Shown one piece after another: positions 24,975 through 33,762 of a DNA stretch of 64,000 nucleotides. Made by a program: the position numbers and the translations under genes. Under the pieces are notes generated by a model. That model had not been told where the DNA came from. It searched no databases and saw only the letters and a program-made list of their open reading frames with translations. Source of the stretch: Pseudomonadales bacterium (GTDB taxonomy: Bacteria; Pseudomonadota; Gammaproteobacteria; Pseudomonadales; Azotimanducaceae); the NCBI GenBank assembly GCA_041395945.1, contig JAWKZN010000002.1, forward strand, positions 558,001-622,000. Reading direction: 5' to 3'. Position 1 is the stretch's first letter, and every line of letters starts with the position of its first letter.

Positions 24975-26207
24975 CTAGGATCCGCGTTGCGCGTCGCTCG
25001 CCTGACCATCCGGCAGCGGCAGGTCAGGCAGCCCGGGATTGGCCAGCCGCAGATACTCCGCACCACGTTCGCTCTCCCCAAGCGCCAGGCAGAGCCGACC
25101 GAGTTCCCCGTAAACCTGGGTCGATCGCGACATGCGCAGACTCAACTCGAGATATTCCCGGGCTTTTTCCCACTCGCTGTTCATCAGACAGATGCGCCCC
25201 AGAGCCAGCAGCAGGGGAGCATCATTGGGGCGCTGCTTGAGCCAGCTTTCCGCAGCCACCAGCTGTCGCCTGGTGTCCGATCCCTGCACCGAGCCATACA
25301 GCTCAACCAGGGTATCGTCCCAGTGCTGTGAAAGGGCGCCGCGCAGCACAACTTCCGCTTCATCTGATTCCCCGGCTTCTATCAGCGCACGCGCGTACGC
25401 CACCAGGAGTGTCGGCTTTTTCTGGAGGTCTCTGGGCATCTGGGACCAGACCGTCCTGGGAACCGCGCCCGCCTGCCCCAGACGCTGATGCCAGGCCTGT
25501 TCAAGCAGTGCGTCCACATCGATGCGGTTGAACTCGGCGGTATGGGCGTCCACCTTCTGCCGGATCAGCGCAGGCCCAAGTTCGATGAGCGCCTGCCAGT
25601 CTTTCAGTTCCTGGTAGCAGCGCGACAGCATCACCAGCACCTGCCGGTGTTTCGGCGCTTCCGAACGCAACTGCAGAAGCGTCGCCAGACACTGCTCCCA
25701 CTGACCGGCCGCCATCTGCAACTCGGCCTGGGTCAGACCCACCGCAAACCGGGAGCCGGGGGTGGATTCGTGTGCCTGCCGCAGCAGATCGTCACGCCCC
25801 TGGGTATCACCCAGCTCATGTGCCGCCCGGGCAGCGTTCAGATAGTTGATCAGCGGAGCGCTTGCCTCGGAAGCGGACGCCACCAGCAGTTTGCGCGCCT
25901 GGGCCCACTCGCCTTCAGCCATCAGCAGCAGTCCCTGCACCGTGCGCGTGCGCGCATTACGGCTGCGGCGCTCAGACAACCAGCCGCTCACCTGTCCTCC
26001 GGTGGCTCGGGAACGATTGAACAGGAAAGCCATCAGGCGGATCAGCACATAGGCGGTCAGCAGTATCAGGAGCGCGAACCAGAGGCTGGTTTCCAGCGCC
26101 ATATCCGCATAGGAGACCAGCACATACCCCGGATCCCGAACCACGAGGGTGCCGACCAGACCGCCCAGCACCACCGCGACGATGAGCAGCAGTATGCCGA
26201 GTTTCAT
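24975..26207 (-). CDS. hemY: HemY-family tetratricopeptide membrane protein
   Basis: A 410-residue protein with two N-terminal membrane spans (GILLLIVAVVLGGLVGTLVV and FALLILLTAYVLIRLMAF) followed by TPR-type helices, with GLLLMAEGEWAQARKLL typical of proteobacterial HemY. This HemY is not protoporphyrinogen oxidase. It is a membrane scaffold of the haem operon, thought to act with HemX and late-pathway enzymes. The start overlaps the hemX stop by four bases (ATGA). It is the last gene of the algZ-algR-hemCDXY group, and rho is convergent 35 bp away. Confidence 0.88.
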   Translation of the reverse strand: MKLGILLLIVAVVLGGLVGTLVVRDPGYVLVSYADMALETSLWFALLILLTAYVLIRLMAFLFNRSRATGGQVSGWLSERRSRNARTRTVQGLLLMAEGEWAQARKLLVASASEASAPLINYLNAARAAHELGDTQGRDDLLRQAHESTPGSRFAVGLTQAELQMAAGQWEQCLATLLQLRSEAPKHRQVLVMLSRCYQELKDWQALIELGPALIRQKVDAHTAEFNRIDVDALLEQAWHQRLGQAGAVPRTVWSQMPRDLQKKPTLLVAYARALIEAGESDEAEVVLRGALSQHWDDTLVELYGSVQGSDTRRQLVAAESWLKQRPNDAPLLLALGRICLMNSEWEKAREYLELSLRMSRSTQVYGELGRLCLALGESERGAEYLRLANPGLPDLPLPDGQASDAQRGS

Positions 26208-27364
26208 GCGCCGCCTTCGGCTGCCTTGCGCAGCGCCTCGAGGGATCCCGAAATGTCCGGCAGGCTCTGATTGAGATCCACCTGGCTCATCTCGTCCAGT
26301 TCCTCCAGTACCCGCCGCACCCGCGGCTCAGCAGGATCGAGATATTCTTCGAGCCACTGACTCGCGGAATCCAGACTCTGCTGGTAGATGACCTGCTCTC
26401 TGCGCAGCGCGGCAAGCTGAGCGCGCTCCAGCATCAGCCGCAGATTCAGCTCGAGATACACGGCTTCGTCCGGCGCCAGGAGCGGTTTCACCTCCCCCTC
26501 CACCCGTCGGATCCGCAGGTAGGTCGAGATCTGGTCAAGGAAGCGCTGCCACATCGGTGCGTCGGCCTCTGCACTGGTCCGCTCGGTCTGTTCACGGGCT
26601 GCCAGATAGGCGGGAATCCGCAGCGGCAGACGCTCGAGTTCTCCCTTCACCGCTTCCAGGCGCAGATAGAGACCCTGTACATCGTTACTGTGCACGTTCT
26701 CCAGAGCCAGGATTTCATCGGCAAGTCGGGCACGCACCGGGAAGAGGCCGAAATCGTCGAGCTCGAGAAGGATGGCGTCTGCAGCATGGAGCAATTGCAG
26801 AGCGCCATCTGTATCCCGTTCCATCAGCAGTCGGTGATTGGCGATCCGCAGCAGGTAGGCCACTTCTGCCACCTTCCATTCCCGCGACGACGGGGGTGCC
26901 TGGATTGCCATCTCGTTTACCGCACCGGCCACCCGCTCTTCCGTCGCCCTGATCTGGGCCTGTTGCTCCCGGGCGAACTGCTGGAAGGCCGCCTGCTGCT
27001 CGGCTGCCAGGTTTTGTGTCTTCTCAGCCTGGCTGGTCAATGTTTCTTCAATGCCACGCAGCCGCGCAGCAACGGGCGCCATCGGCGCCGAGACTACCAG
27101 CAGGTAGTAAAGGTAACCCGCCAGACCGGCCGCACCGAGTGCCACCAGCAGAGCGAAAAATGCCAGCAGACGGCCGCGCGTTTTCACCGGAGCCGCCGCT
27201 GACGGCGTTCCGGCTGCGTCTGCGCTGCGCCGCTTCGTCGCACGCTCCCTGGCCAGTGCGTCCTTTTCGGGATCGCCCGCTTTCCCGGCGGCTGCCGCAC
27301 TGAATCTGGCTGGATCGACGTCCTTCCCGGTAGCGGATTCCGGGGGGGTCTTCCCTTCACTCAT
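26204..27364 (-). CDS. hemX: HemX-family membrane protein (uroporphyrinogen-III C-methyltransferase-like)
   Basis: A 386-residue protein with an N-terminal Pro/Ala-rich cytoplasmic tail, one span (LLAFFALLVALGAAGLAGYLYYLL) at about residues 68-92, a Gln-rich coiled coil, then the conserved domain WKVAEVAYLLRIANHRLLME. It is annotated as a methyltransferase by history but lacks SAM-binding motifs, and is believed to be a structural partner of HemY. The start lies inside a 15-bp repeat region and overlaps a 19-codon mini-ORF that bridges it to hemD. hemY is coupled downstream. Confidence 0.88.
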   Translation of the reverse strand: MSEGKTPPESATGKDVDPARFSAAAAGKAGDPEKDALARERATKRRSADAAGTPSAAAPVKTRGRLLAFFALLVALGAAGLAGYLYYLLVVSAPMAPVAARLRGIEETLTSQAEKTQNLAAEQQAAFQQFAREQQAQIRATEERVAGAVNEMAIQAPPSSREWKVAEVAYLLRIANHRLLMERDTDGALQLLHAADAILLELDDFGLFPVRARLADEILALENVHSNDVQGLYLRLEAVKGELERLPLRIPAYLAAREQTERTSAEADAPMWQRFLDQISTYLRIRRVEGEVKPLLAPDEAVYLELNLRLMLERAQLAALRREQVIYQQSLDSASQWLEEYLDPAEPRVRRVLEELDEMSQVDLNQSLPDISGSLEALRKAAEGGA

Positions 27365-27416
27365 TATTCACGCATCCATTACTCATGCATCCAGTACACA
27401 TGCATCCATTGCTCAT
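27357..27416 (-). CDS. 19-residue Cys-rich mini-ORF bridging hemD and hemX
   Basis: ATG 27416 overlaps the hemD stop codon (ATGA). The frame ends at TGA 27357-27359, inside the hemX start region, eight bases beyond its first base. The peptide is three copies of a five-residue unit (MSNGC, MCTGC, MSNGC) plus VNNE, encoded by 15-bp tandem repeats. Ribosomes ending hemD could pass through it to hemX. It may be a spacer that preserves translational coupling rather than a functional peptide. No homologue is recognised. Confidence 0.4.
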   Translation of the reverse strand: MSNGCMCTGCMSNGCVNNE

Positions 27417-28126
27417 GAAGCCTTCAGTGCATTGAGGGCATCCCGATAATCCTCGGCCCCGGCCCCGGCACAATCAATGACCTGCCTGAAGCCGAGCCCG
27501 GCCCCGAGACCGGCAACCCGCGCCGACGGAGCCAGCACCGCCACCTCCGGGTCGCCGCCGGCTTCGAACCATACCCGCGCCACGTAGGCGAATCCATCGC
27601 CACTGCCAACCAGAATTGCATCAATGTCCGTGGTCGATTCGAGCCGGATGCCTGCCGGACGGCGACGATAGCAGCGCAGAAGCTGGACATCCGCTCCGCG
27701 ACGCCGGAGGGTATCTGCGAGCAGCATGCGCCCGCCCTCACCGCAGACAATGAGAATCGACTGACCTTTCACCTCCTGCAGCGCCGTGCTGGCGAGCAGA
27801 CGCTCGCTGCCCTGCAGTCTGGCACCGCGCCGATCCCCGGACACCGACACACTGACCCCGGCTGCCGTCAGCGCTGCCGCTGTCGCAGTCCCGACGGCGA
27901 GCACTTGGGCACCCGCACAGAAATCAGTCCGGGCGCGCTGAGCGCTGCTGCAGTTGACGGCATGCTCCGACAGAAAGATCACCAGGTTGAAGTCCCGCCC
28001 GGGGGCCGGATTGCTCAGGGAATCGATGGCCAGTACAGGCAGTACCAGGGTTTCAAATCCAGCCGCCTGGAGGACCTGCTCATGCCGGTCCGCACCCGGC
28101 CGGCTTCTGCTAATCCAGACCTTCAC
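27413..28126 (-). CDS. hemD: Uroporphyrinogen-III synthase
   Basis: A 237-residue HemD that closes and inverts ring D of hydroxymethylbilane to give uroporphyrinogen III. Typical elements are the N-terminal VWISRSRPGADRHEQVLQAAG, NLVIFLSEHAV, VGTATAAAL, GRMLLADTLRRRGADV and a Tyr in YRRRPAG. The GTG start at 28126, just after the hemC stop, is chosen because the frame upstream only reads hemC antisense or out of frame. AGGAG lies about ten bases ahead. The stop overlaps the mini-ORF that leads to hemX. Confidence 0.88.
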   Translation of the reverse strand: MKVWISRSRPGADRHEQVLQAAGFETLVLPVLAIDSLSNPAPGRDFNLVIFLSEHAVNCSSAQRARTDFCAGAQVLAVGTATAAALTAAGVSVSVSGDRRGARLQGSERLLASTALQEVKGQSILIVCGEGGRMLLADTLRRRGADVQLLRCYRRRPAGIRLESTTDIDAILVGSGDGFAYVARVWFEAGGDPEVAVLAPSARVAGLGAGLGFRQVIDCAGAGAEDYRDALNALKAS

Positions 28127-28131
28127 CGCAC

Positions 28132-29064
28132 CTAGCTCCTGGATTGGGCAGCGCGGACGTTCGCCAGCAGCTCTGATGCGCCCTGGGACTCGAGCTGCCT
28201 GACAACTTCTGCCCCGACCTTCAGCGGATGTGTGCCGCTCGCAGCCGCCCGCAGCTTCCTGGTGCCATCGATGGAACACAGGACCGCCTCCAGGCTGACG
28301 TCCGAACCATCGTAGGTGGCATGCGCGCCCAGAGGGGCTGAGCAGTCCGCCCCCAGGCCCGCACTGACCGCGCGCTCGGCGGTCACACAGCGTTCCGTAT
28401 CCACATCGGAGAGAGCGGCAACGAGCGCACGCACCGGTCCATCGGAGCGGCGGCATTCGATCCCGAGGGCTCCCTGACCGGCCGCCGGGAGCGAGATATC
28501 CAGAGGCAGGCGGAAACCGATGCGCCGCTCCAGCCCGAGACGCCGCAGTCCCGCCGCCGCCAGCACCAGGGCATCGTATTCACCTTCATCGAGTTTGCGC
28601 AGCCGGGTGCCCACATTGCCTCGAACCGGGCGTATCACCAGATCCGGACGCTGAGCGAGCAGCATGGCCTGGCGGCGCAGACTCGAAGAGCCGATCCGTG
28701 CCCCCCGGGGCAGCTCATCGAGACTGCCGACACCTTCAGCTACCAGCGCATCCCGGACATCATCGCGAAATCCGATGGCAGCCAGGGTGAAGGCTTCCGG
28801 TAACACGGCGGGCACATCCTTCATCGAATGCACGGCAATGTCTGCACGACCATCCGCGATGGCCTCTTCGAGTTCCTTGATGAAGAGGCCCTTGCCGCCG
28901 ACTTCCGACAGCGGGGAACTCAGCCACTGATCGCCCCGGGTCGTCATGCCCAGCAGTTCGACTTCAAGGTCAGGGTGATGCTCGAGCAGCTGGTCCCTGA
29001 TGAAGCTGGCCTGCCAGAGCGCCAGTTCACTCTCCCGGGTTGCAATGACAATACGGTCTTTCAT
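28132..29064 (-). CDS. hemC: Porphobilinogen deaminase (hydroxymethylbilane synthase)
   Basis: A 310-residue enzyme that polymerises four porphobilinogens into hydroxymethylbilane. The start VIATRESELALWQA, the substrate-binding loop MKDVPAVLPEAF and SSLRRQAMLLAQRPDL are conserved, and Cys241 in GADCSAPLGAHA carries the dipyrromethane cofactor. It follows algR by 15 bp and overlaps neither neighbour. This gene order (algZ-algR-hemC-hemD) is a hallmark of Pseudomonadales. Confidence 0.95.
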   Translation of the reverse strand: MKDRIVIATRESELALWQASFIRDQLLEHHPDLEVELLGMTTRGDQWLSSPLSEVGGKGLFIKELEEAIADGRADIAVHSMKDVPAVLPEAFTLAAIGFRDDVRDALVAEGVGSLDELPRGARIGSSSLRRQAMLLAQRPDLVIRPVRGNVGTRLRKLDEGEYDALVLAAAGLRRLGLERRIGFRLPLDISLPAAGQGALGIECRRSDGPVRALVAALSDVDTERCVTAERAVSAGLGADCSAPLGAHATYDGSDVSLEAVLCSIDGTRKLRAAASGTHPLKVGAEVVRQLESQGASELLANVRAAQSRS

Positions 29065-29079
29065 TCAGTCACCACGCGA

Positions 29080-29808
29080 CTACAGGTGTTTCACAAATTT
29101 CCGCACGGCGGACACATGACGCCGGCTGATCTCGATGGATTCTGCCACGTCTTTCAGACGGATCCGGTACGCGCCCGAGCTCTGCCGGTCGAGACCGACG
29201 ATGAAGGACCAGGCAATCAGCGCATTGCGATGCACACGCAGAAACTGATCGCCGAATTCATCCTCGAGGTCTTTCAACGGCTCATCGATAATGATTTCGC
29301 CCTCGCTGTGACGCACGGTGACGTACTTCTGATCCGCCTGAAAATAGCGGACGTCGTCCACCGGTATCAGCTCGATGCCGCGATGGGTCCGCGCGGAGAT
29401 GTGGCTGCGCCGGGGAGGCTGTTCTTCGGCGAGCGCAGCCAGCTGGGCCTTGTTGACCCGCTGTGCCTTGCCCAGCGCACGCTCCAGACTCTCCTTGCGC
29501 ACCGGCTTGAGCAGATAGCCCACGGCCTGCAGATCGAAGGCCTCGACCGCGTGTTCTTCATAGGCGGTGCAGAAGATCACCGCCGGCGGTTCTTCGAACT
29601 CGATCAGATGGCGGGCTGCTTCCAGGCCATCCATGCCCGGCATACGGATATCGAGCAGCACCACCTCCGGCAACACCGAGGCCGCGAGCTTGACCGCCTC
29701 CACGCCGTTCGCCGCCTGCCCGATCACCGAATACCCGGAAAAGCCGCCCACCATTCTTGCCAGCCTGTCCCGGGCGAGCTGTTCATCGTCGACGATGAGT
29801 ACTTTCAT
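29080..29808 (-). CDS. algR: LytTR-type response regulator AlgR
   Basis: A 242-residue response regulator. The receiver domain has the phospho-acceptor Asp53 (LLDIRMPGMDG), the N-terminal acidic pair DDE and a lysine in LLKPVRKESL. The C-terminal LytTR DNA-binding domain (about residues 136-240) reads IELIPVDDVRYFQADQKYV and QFLRVHRNALI. In Pseudomonas aeruginosa AlgR controls alginate, twitching motility and virulence. The start overlaps the algZ stop by 4 bp. Targets here cannot be inferred from the sequence. Confidence 0.92.
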   Translation of the reverse strand: MKVLIVDDEQLARDRLARMVGGFSGYSVIGQAANGVEAVKLAASVLPEVVLLDIRMPGMDGLEAARHLIEFEEPPAVIFCTAYEEHAVEAFDLQAVGYLLKPVRKESLERALGKAQRVNKAQLAALAEEQPPRRSHISARTHRGIELIPVDDVRYFQADQKYVTVRHSEGEIIIDEPLKDLEDEFGDQFLRVHRNALIAWSFIVGLDRQSSGAYRIRLKDVAESIEISRRHVSAVRKFVKHL

Positions 29809-30869
29809 CTGCCCTCCTCGCTGTTGTGCAACATCGGATATTTCAGCGTCGTCACGAAGCGATCCTCGAGTGCCTCGGTCTTAAGTTCCGCCCGGGCGCC
29901 ATAGAGCACATTCAACCGGCTGCGGATGTTGTTGAGCGCCATCCGATTCCCCTGGCTCGGATGCCGCGTGGACTGCGCAGGCAGCGGATTACTGATCTCC
30001 ACATTGACGATCTCCTTGTCCAGCCACAGCCGCACCCGGATCGTTCCTCCGTCGGGGAGCGGTTGAATGCCGTGATAGATGGCATTCTCCAGCAGGGGCT
30101 GCAGCGTCAGCAGAGGAATCCGTACCGACTCCGGTATCGGGTCCACCTGCCAGTCGAGCCGCAGACGCTCACCCAGCCGCAGGGCCTCGATCCGCACATA
30201 GCGTTCGCAGAGATCCAGTTCCTCGGTCAGAGGCACCTGATTGCCTGCGTCATTGAGACTCGCCCGGAACAGCTCGGACAGGTCCTCGACCACAACCTCT
30301 GCGGTCTCCGGATCCGACGCTATCAGACTGGCAATGATGTTCATGCTGTTGAACAGAAAGTGCGGCCGGATGCGGGACTGCATGGCCTGAATCCGTGAGC
30401 GCAGTTCGGACTGTTCCTGCACCCGGAGCTGCTGTTGCACATAGAAGTAGCGCAACGCCAGGGCAGTGATGATGCCGGAGATCACCAGCTGACCGAATAT
30501 GGTCTGCCAGTCGATGCCCCGGGTTCCGGCGCCGTCCGCCAGAATCCGATCCGCAGCGATGCCAACACTCAGGGTCACCGCCATGACCAGACAGAAGGCG
30601 CTGACCGCGCCGGCTACCAGGCCGAGGTGGGCGAGCGCCTTGCGCGTGGTACACAGAATTCCCGCGCTGGCCAGGGTCACCCACTGCACAAACAGGGACA
30701 TCAGGGCCAGCCGGATCCAGGTTACCTCACCACCGGCAAACAGCAGCACCAGAACCAGCAGTTCGCCAAACAGCACCAGCAGCGAGATGGCGCCCACGTT
30801 ACAAAGCTCAGGCACCACGAAGGGCAGCGAGCGGCTCGGCAGCGTCGTTTGGTTGCTATACTCGCTCAC
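29805..30869 (-). CDS. algZ: LytS-family sensor histidine kinase AlgZ/FimS
   Basis: A 354-residue membrane sensor. The N-terminal part contains about four hydrophobic spans (within residues 20-145). The His_kinase domain is of the LytS type, with the phosphoacceptor His170 in RIRPHFLFNSMN. The ATP-binding region contains LTLQPLLENAIYHG and NMALNNI-like motifs (GNRMALNNIRSRL). It overlaps algR downstream by an ATGA motif and diverges from argH with a 25-bp gap. It is the cognate sensor of AlgR. Confidence 0.9.
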   Translation of the reverse strand: MSEYSNQTTLPSRSLPFVVPELCNVGAISLLVLFGELLVLVLLFAGGEVTWIRLALMSLFVQWVTLASAGILCTTRKALAHLGLVAGAVSAFCLVMAVTLSVGIAADRILADGAGTRGIDWQTIFGQLVISGIITALALRYFYVQQQLRVQEQSELRSRIQAMQSRIRPHFLFNSMNIIASLIASDPETAEVVVEDLSELFRASLNDAGNQVPLTEELDLCERYVRIEALRLGERLRLDWQVDPIPESVRIPLLTLQPLLENAIYHGIQPLPDGGTIRVRLWLDKEIVNVEISNPLPAQSTRHPSQGNRMALNNIRSRLNVLYGARAELKTEALEDRFVTTLKYPMLHNSEEGR

Positions 30870-30894
30870 CGCTCACTCGACCAAGCAATCATTC

Positions 30895-32274
30895 ATGAGT
30901 CAGGACAACAAACCTTGGGGTGGAAGATTCACCGAAGCCACTGATGCCTTCGTGGAAGCGTTTACCGCATCCGTGACCTTCGATAAGCGGCTGTACCATT
31001 TCGATATTCAGGGCTCCATTGCCCACGCCAACATGCTCTGCAGTGTGGGGATCCTCACCGGGGAGGAATGCTCAGGCATCGTAACGGGATTGCAGAGGAT
31101 CCACAAAGAGATCGACGAGGGCATCTTCGACTGGCGGGTGAGCCTCGAGGACGTGCACATGAACATCGAAAGCCGGCTGGTGGCTCTCATCGGCGACACC
31201 GGCAAGAAGCTCCACACCGGTCGCTCCCGCAACGATCAGGTCGCCACCGACATGCGCCTGTATCTGCGCGCCGAGATCGACGAACTGCTGATCGGCGTCG
31301 ACGCCCTGCTGGACGCCATCATCGATCAGGCAGAGGCCCACGCAGATACGGTGATGCCAGGTTTCACCCACCTGCAGACCGCCCAGCCGATCACCTTCGG
31401 GCATCACCTGCTGGCCTGGCATGAAATGCTCAATCGCGACCGCCAGCGACTGCTGGATTGCCGTAAACGGGTCGACGTGCTGCCTCTGGGCAGCGCTGCC
31501 CTGGCCGGTACAACCTTCCCTATCGATCGGGCCTTCGTCGCCCGGGAGCTGGGCTTCGGCGCCGTGTCGGAAAACTCGCTCGATTCGGTGAGCGATCGGG
31601 ACTTCATCATCGAGTTCTGCAGCACGGCCAGCCTGATGATGGTGCACTTCTCCCGCTGGAGCGAAGAACTGGTGCTGTGGATGTCCCAGCAGTTCGCCTT
31701 CATCGACCTGCCGGATCGGTTCTGCACCGGATCGAGCATCATGCCCCAGAAGAAGAATCCGGACGTTCCGGAGCTGATCCGCGGCAAATCCGCTCGGGTA
31801 ATCGGTGATCTGATGTCGATGCTGACTCTGATGAAGGGCCAGCCGCTGGCCTACAACAAGGACAACCAGGAAGACAAGGAGCCGCTCTTCGACGCGGTGG
31901 ATACGCTGCGTGACACGGTCAACGCCCTGGGTGGTCTGATCCCCATGATCGAGGTGAAGGCGGATCGCATGCGGGCGGCCGCCTCGGCTGGTTTTGCTAC
32001 CGCAACGGATCTGGCCGACTACCTGGTGCGCCTCGGTCTGCCCTTCCGGGACGCCCACGATGTGGTCGGTCGCACGGTCTCCCATGCGATTGCCAACAAC
32101 AGAACCCTCGACGAATTGAGTCTCGAAGAACTGCGGAGCTTTCATCAAGCCATCGGCCCCGAGGTGTTCGAAGTGCTGACCCTCGACGGGTCCATCGCTG
32201 CCCGCAACCACACCGGTGGCACTGCGCCGGATCAGGTGCGCGCGGCGGCAGCGAGGGCCCGCACCACCCGCTGA
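30895..32274 (+). CDS. argH: Argininosuccinate lyase
   Basis: A 459-residue fumarase-superfamily enzyme that cleaves argininosuccinate to arginine and fumarate, the last step of arginine synthesis. It begins MSQDNKPWGGRFTEATD; the signature loop GSSIMPQKKNP is at about residues 279-289 and a conserved HTGRSRNDQ lies near the N-terminus. ATG 30895 is chosen because the longer frame only reads the antisense of algZ. A -10-like TATACT at 30857-30862 lies inside the algZ start region. The small lptM gene and lysA follow downstream. Confidence 0.95.
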   Translation: MSQDNKPWGGRFTEATDAFVEAFTASVTFDKRLYHFDIQGSIAHANMLCSVGILTGEECSGIVTGLQRIHKEIDEGIFDWRVSLEDVHMNIESRLVALIGDTGKKLHTGRSRNDQVATDMRLYLRAEIDELLIGVDALLDAIIDQAEAHADTVMPGFTHLQTAQPITFGHHLLAWHEMLNRDRQRLLDCRKRVDVLPLGSAALAGTTFPIDRAFVARELGFGAVSENSLDSVSDRDFIIEFCSTASLMMVHFSRWSEELVLWMSQQFAFIDLPDRFCTGSSIMPQKKNPDVPELIRGKSARVIGDLMSMLTLMKGQPLAYNKDNQEDKEPLFDAVDTLRDTVNALGGLIPMIEVKADRMRAAASAGFATATDLADYLVRLGLPFRDAHDVVGRTVSHAIANNRTLDELSLEELRSFHQAIGPEVFEVLTLDGSIAARNHTGGTAPDQVRAAAARARTTR

Positions 32275-32290
32275 TTTTCACCTGTCGGTG

Positions 32291-32296
32291 TATACT
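32291..32296 (+). promoter_or_regulatory. Possible -10 element for the lptM-lysA operon
   Basis: The sequence TGTATACTCG contains a TATACT hexamer preceded by TG, as in extended -10 promoters. It lies 40 bp before the lptM GTG and 17 bp after the argH stop, a sensible place for the start of the lptM-lysA-dapF operon. No good -35 is apparent. Confidence 0.4.
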
Positions 32297-32335
32297 CGCC
32301 GGCCTGTTTTCCACCCCGCATCGAGGCTTAGAAAA

Positions 32336-32464
32336 GTGCGCTGGATCATTTACTGCGTGTTCGCCATTCAGGCTGCGAGCTGCGGCCAGAAGGGCCCGCT
32401 CACCCTGCCGGAGAGTCCTGCTCCGGCCGGGAGTGCCACGCCGGCAATCGAACTGCGTCGATGA
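32336..32464 (+). CDS. lptM: LptM-like small outer-membrane lipoprotein
   Basis: A 42-residue lipoprotein. A short signal ends at lipobox IQAASC, followed at once by GQKGPLTLPESP, the conserved start of LptM (YifL), where CGLKGPLYLP is the family pattern. LptM binds the LptD-LptE translocon and aids oxidative maturation of LptD. It lies just upstream of lysA and dapF, the standard place (called lppL in Pseudomonas). The start is GTG 32336, and the stop overlaps the lysA ATG by four bases. Confidence 0.78.
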   Translation: MRWIIYCVFAIQAASCGQKGPLTLPESPAPAGSATPAIELRR

Positions 32465-33762
32465 ACGCCTTCGAGCGTCGAGGCGGCGTGCTGCATGTCG
32501 AAGGGGTACCTGTTCCGGAGCTGGTTGCTGCTGCGGGCTCCCCCGTCTACGTCTACTCACGCAATCACTTCATCCACCAGTACCGCGCCCTCGAGTCGGC
32601 GCTGGCAGGCTGCGGTGTCCGGATCTTCTTCGCGGTCAAAGCCAATTCCAATGTCAGCGTGCTGCGTCTGTTCCACAAGCTGGGGGCCGGCTTCGACATC
32701 GTTTCCGCCGGTGAACTGCAACGGGTGATGGCCGCCGGTGCTGCACCGGAGTCCGTGGTATTTTCCGGTGTGGGCAAATCGGTTGCGGAAATCGACCTCG
32801 CCTGCAAACTGGGCATCCACAGTTTCAATGTGGAAAGTGCTGCGGAGCTTGCGCGTCTCGGCGAACGCGCGACCCTGCTGCAACGCAAGGTACGGTTCGC
32901 AGTCCGGGTCAATCCGGATGTGGACGCAGCCACCCACCCCTATATCTCCACGGGGTTGAAGAAGAACAAATTCGGCGTCCCTGCCGCCGAGGCGAGGCGC
33001 CTTTACCAGCAGGCGGTCGGACATCCCTGGCTCGAAGCCACCGGTATCGCCTGCCATATCGGTTCCCAGATCCTCCAGAGCGCACCTCTGCTCGAGGCAC
33101 TGGACAGCCTGCTGAACCTGCGCGCTGATCTTGCACAGGCAGGCATTGCCATACCTCAGCTGGACCTGGGTGGCGGCTTTGGCGTGACCTATGACTCGGA
33201 ACCGCCATTCGATCTGGACGCCTACGGCAGCGCGCTGCGGTCAGCGCTCGAGGCCAACCGCCAGCACAGCTCCCCGGGCGCGGAGACCGCAGAGCGGCTC
33301 TCGGTGGCTGTGGAACCCGGACGCTTTCTGGTCGCCAATGGTGGCATCCTCGTCACCACGGTGGAGTATCTCAAACCCGCACAGAACGACGCAGGGCACA
33401 ATTTCGCGGTAGTCGACGCGGCCATGAACGATCTGATCCGGCCTGCCCTGTATCAGGCCTGGCACCGGGTAGAAAACGTCTGCGATCATCCCGATGTCAC
33501 AGAGCGGCACTGGGACGTGGTCGGCCCGGTTTGCGAAAGCGGCGACTTCCTCGCGCTCGATCGTCCATTGAGAGTGCGCGCAGGCGACCTGCTTGCTGTG
33601 CATTCCGCAGGCGCTTACGGCATGGTGCAGGCCTCGAACTACAACAGTCGCGGCCGACCGGCAGAGGTGCTCGTGGACGGCGATCACTTCGAAATCATCC
33701 GACGCCGGGAGACCAGTGAGGATCAGCTGCGCCTGGAGCTGGGTACTCCAGCCGGAAAATGA
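32461..33762 (+). CDS. lysA: Diaminopimelate decarboxylase
   Basis: A 433-residue fold-type III PLP enzyme converting meso-diaminopimelate to lysine. The PLP lysine is Lys60 (FFAVKANSN), the glycine loop LDLGGGFGVTY is mid-protein, and the second-subunit cysteine motif VCESGDFLA is near residue 357. It is coupled to lptM upstream and dapF downstream, both by ATGA overlaps, so the two final lysine-pathway genes are translated together. Length and motif order agree with the Pseudomonas enzyme. Confidence 0.95.
   Translation: MNAFERRGGVLHVEGVPVPELVAAAGSPVYVYSRNHFIHQYRALESALAGCGVRIFFAVKANSNVSVLRLFHKLGAGFDIVSAGELQRVMAAGAAPESVVFSGVGKSVAEIDLACKLGIHSFNVESAAELARLGERATLLQRKVRFAVRVNPDVDAATHPYISTGLKKNKFGVPAAEARRLYQQAVGHPWLEATGIACHIGSQILQSAPLLEALDSLLNLRADLAQAGIAIPQLDLGGGFGVTYDSEPPFDLDAYGSALRSALEANRQHSSPGAETAERLSVAVEPGRFLVANGGILVTTVEYLKPAQNDAGHNFAVVDAAMNDLIRPALYQAWHRVENVCDHPDVTERHWDVVGPVCESGDFLALDRPLRVRAGDLLAVHSAGAYGMVQASNYNSRGRPAEVLVDGDHFEIIRRRETSEDQLRLELGTPAGK

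Noticed and set aside
32275..32335. Lysine riboswitch ahead of lysA
   Set aside because: The leader is only about 60 bases and shows none of the conserved helices.
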